NCBI RefSeq assembly: GCF_041102575.1
Contig: NZ_JBGCUE010000002.1
Coordinates: forward strand, 62,001 to 126,000
DNA length: 64,000 nt
Source: Tenuifilum sp. 4138str
GTDB taxonomy: Bacteria; Bacteroidota; Bacteroidia; Bacteroidales; Tenuifilaceae
Reading direction: 5' to 3'
The position numbers and the translations under genes were made by a program. A model generated the notes under the pieces. The model did no database searches. It was not told the DNA's origin and worked only from the letters and a program-made list of their open reading frames with translations. Positions within the stretch are counted from its first letter, which is position 1, and every line of letters begins with the position of its first letter. Below are positions 62,120-64,000 of the stretch, one piece after another.

Positions 62120-64000
62120 ATGATGAGATTTAGGCTTTTGGCACTTGCCATGTTCTTTATAGGGGTTTCAGCATTTGCCCAGGAAAAACCGTTTAGCTAC
62201 GAACTTCCAAAAAGATATTGCGTTAAGGAGATCACTGTATCGGGGGTAAAGTTTCTAAATCCTGATGTTTTAATCTCCATGACTGCTATTAGTATTGGCG
62301 ACACCATTCAGGTTCCGGGTGAAGCAATTACCAAAGCAGTTAAAAAACTGTGGGGCCAAGGACTTTTTTCAAATGTGGATATTAAAGCCTCTCGTATTGA
62401 AGGCGATGATATTTACCTTGAGATCAGCCTAACTGAGCAACCCCGCCTAACTACAGTAAATTTTACTGGCATTCGTAAAGGTGAGGCCGACGACCTGAAA
62501 GATAAGCTTAAACTCCGAAGCGGCTCCCAGCTAACTCAAGCCACCCTAGAAAATAGCATTATCATAATAAAGAAACATTACAGGGCAAAAGGGTTCCTGA
62601 ACGTTGATGTAAATCCCGTACTGGAAAATGACACCATAATAAGCAACGGAACAAAGCTAACCTTCAATATCCAGAAGAACGACAGGGTTAAAATTGGTGA
62701 AATCACCTTTGAGGGTAACAAAGCCTACGGTCAGGCACGACTCCGTCGAGCACTTAAAAAGATACACCGCCGCGACCTCAACATCTTTAAATCGGCTAAG
62801 TTCATTGAAGCAGACTACGATGAAAGTTTGGATAACCTCGTTGCCTTTTACAACGAGCACGGCTACCGGGATTTTAAAATTTTAGGCGATTCCATTTACA
62901 CTATCAACCCCAAAAGAATAGGTATCCACTTTAAAATTTTCGAAGGGCCACAATACCACATCCGCAAGATTGAGTGGGTAGGTAACACTAAATTGCCTGC
63001 CGAGGCGCTCACGGCCGTTCTGGGGATGAAAAAGGGCGATGTTTATGACAGGAGTTTGCTGGAGAAAAGGTTATTCACTGAGGAGAACTCTATCTCCACT
63101 CTATACATGGATGATGGGTACCTTTTCTTCCATCTTGAGCCAGTAGAGGTTCAGATTCAAAACGACTCGGTTGACCTTGAAATGAGAATTTATGAAGGCG
63201 ACCAGGCTACCGTAAACAGGGTAATTATTGCCGGTAATACAAAGACCAATGAGCATGTTATCCGCCGTGAGATATGGTCAAAACCTGGATACCTTTTCAG
63301 CAAGTCCGAAATAACCCGAACCCTCAGGGAACTTGGTCAGATGGGTCATTTTGACCCCGAAAAACTAGGGATTGATCCCCTGCCCAACCAGGCCGATGGA
63401 ACCGTGGACCTTAAATATTCGGTTGAAGAAAAGGCCAACGACCAGCTCGAGGTATCGGGGGGTTGGGGTAACAAGATGTTTGTGGGAACCATTGGTATCC
63501 GTTTCTCAAACTTCTCGGTTCGGCGAATTTTCGATAAAGATGCCTGGCGTCCTGTTCCCTCGGGCGATAGCCAGTCATTAGCAATCAGAGCATCAACCAA
63601 CGGAACATACTATAAAGCATTTAGCCTTTCGTTTACTGAACCCTGGCTAGGCGGACGTAAGCCAACTAACTTCTCCTTCTCGCTCTACAGAACCATACAA
63701 TCAGGTGGAGTTAGCTACTTCTATCAAACAAGCGATAAATACTTCAGGGTGAGCGGGGCTTCCGTTGGAATAGGCACCCGTTTGAAATGGCCCGACGATT
63801 ACTTTACCATTTACAATGAGGTGGGAATTCAAAACTATAAACTGAGCAACTGGTCAGGGTATTTTATCTTTACCGATGGGCAGTCGAACAACCTTAGTTA
63901 CAAAGTTACCCTCGGCCGAAACTCAACGGACCAGATGATATATCCCCGAACCGGCTCAAACTTTTCGCTCTCGCTTCAAATTACCCCACCCTACTCCCTT
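62120..64000 (+). CDS. bamA: Outer-membrane protein assembly factor BamA, N-terminal part (cut by window end)
   Basis: BamA inserts barrels into the outer membrane. 627 codons are visible from the ATG at 62120 (a second ATG follows at once); the rest of the barrel lies outside. Signal peptide (about 1-21), five POTRA repeats (about 30-430, each with a V-x-x-I-x-x-x-G-N/T turn: KIGEITFEGNKAYGQARLRR, IRKIEWVGNTKLPAEAL, VNRVIIAGNTKTNEHVIRRE), then the start of the 16-strand barrel (LEVSGGWGNKMFVGTIG, LSFTEPWLGGRKPTNFSFSL). The usual next genes (ompH/skp) would follow. Confidence 0.95.
   Translation, partial: MMRFRLLALAMFFIGVSAFAQEKPFSYELPKRYCVKEITVSGVKFLNPDVLISMTAISIGDTIQVPGEAITKAVKKLWGQGLFSNVDIKASRIEGDDIYLEISLTEQPRLTTVNFTGIRKGEADDLKDKLKLRSGSQLTQATLENSIIIIKKHYRAKGFLNVDVNPVLENDTIISNGTKLTFNIQKNDRVKIGEITFEGNKAYGQARLRRALKKIHRRDLNIFKSAKFIEADYDESLDNLVAFYNEHGYRDFKILGDSIYTINPKRIGIHFKIFEGPQYHIRKIEWVGNTKLPAEALTAVLGMKKGDVYDRSLLEKRLFTEENSISTLYMDDGYLFFHLEPVEVQIQNDSVDLEMRIYEGDQATVNRVIIAGNTKTNEHVIRREIWSKPGYLFSKSEITRTLRELGQMGHFDPEKLGIDPLPNQADGTVDLKYSVEEKANDQLEVSGGWGNKMFVGTIGIRFSNFSVRRIFDKDAWRPVPSGDSQSLAIRASTNGTYYKAFSLSFTEPWLGGRKPTNFSFSLYRTIQSGGVSYFYQTSDKYFRVSGASVGIGTRLKWPDDYFTIYNEVGIQNYKLSNWSGYFIFTDGQSNNLSYKVTLGRNSTDQMIYPRTGSNFSLSLQITPPYSL

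Overview
The window is a chromosomal segment of a Bacteroidota bacterium, most likely Bacteroidales/Marinilabiliales-like. The evidence is a type IX secretion SprA gene, three ECF sigma/FecR-type units, STN-domain outer-membrane proteins, the uppS-bamA cluster with DUF6089-like barrels, promoters of the TTTG-N19-TAnnTTTG type, and weak Shine-Dalgarno signals. It is mostly housekeeping DNA with one clear accessory island.

Layout. 1-8.2 kb: sprA (cut by the window edge), ruvA and pdxA on the minus strand, then mqnC (futalosine menaquinone pathway) on plus, then a thioredoxin-like lipoprotein and a small ferredoxin on minus. 8.3-9.9 kb: repeat zone A, without credible genes. 9.9-17 kb: a lipoprotein with an orphan FecR, a hotdog-fold protein, and a TonB-dependent receptor-FecR-ECF sigma operon. 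Three copies of one promoter-like motif (GGTAGGGTR-N14-TGTATTA) link the two FecR loci. 17-24.5 kb: rho, a second sigma/FecR unit flanked by two related carboxypeptidase-regulatory-domain proteins, and an IS1380-type transposase relic. 24.7-32 kb: membrane and beta-barrel proteins, a metallo-beta-lactamase-fold hydrolase, clpX, folA, thyA, a nucleoside-recognition (Gate) protein, tRNA-Leu(UAG) and lptB. 32-40.3 kb: a nucleotide-sugar dehydratase, a thioesterase, rimM-rpsP, an unusual BASS transporter, an acyltransferase, a LytTR regulator, ruvX and def. 40.3-41.4 kb: repeat zone B. 41.4-44.1 kb: rplM-rpsI-rpsB-tsf. 44.15-45.55 kb: repeat zone C. 45.7-48.9 kb: accessory island. 48.9-64 kb: a SpoIIE phosphatase/YD-repeat/SiaB-like signalling set, manA, udk, a 3'-5' exonuclease, an alpha/beta hydrolase, pdxJ, a CBS protein, nadK, two DUF6089-like barrels, uppS and bamA (cut by the window end).

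Main discovery. The island at 45.7-48.9 kb looks like a small integron-like gene-cassette array. A tyrosine recombinase gene, split by a -1 frameshift at an A8 run and apparently lacking the IntI-specific insertion, is followed by a hairpin site and two cassettes. Each cassette starts with a short core whose exact reverse complement begins a ~135-nt attC-like palindrome at its own end (10/10 and 9/9 bases), as expected of circularisable integron cassettes. Cassette 1 encodes an unknown AT-rich protein with an R-N-x-x-H motif. Cassette 2 encodes an Arr-type rifampin ADP-ribosyltransferase and a SnoaL-like protein; arr is a classic integron cargo gene.

Second structural discovery. Zones A (8416-9860) and C (44185-45533) are diverged, largely collinear inverted copies of one ~1.4-kb mosaic of intergenic repeats. 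They bracket about 34 kb that includes rho, clpX and ribosomal genes, and the cassette island lies directly outside one arm. All calls were made by reading sequence and from memory of protein families; no database search was run.
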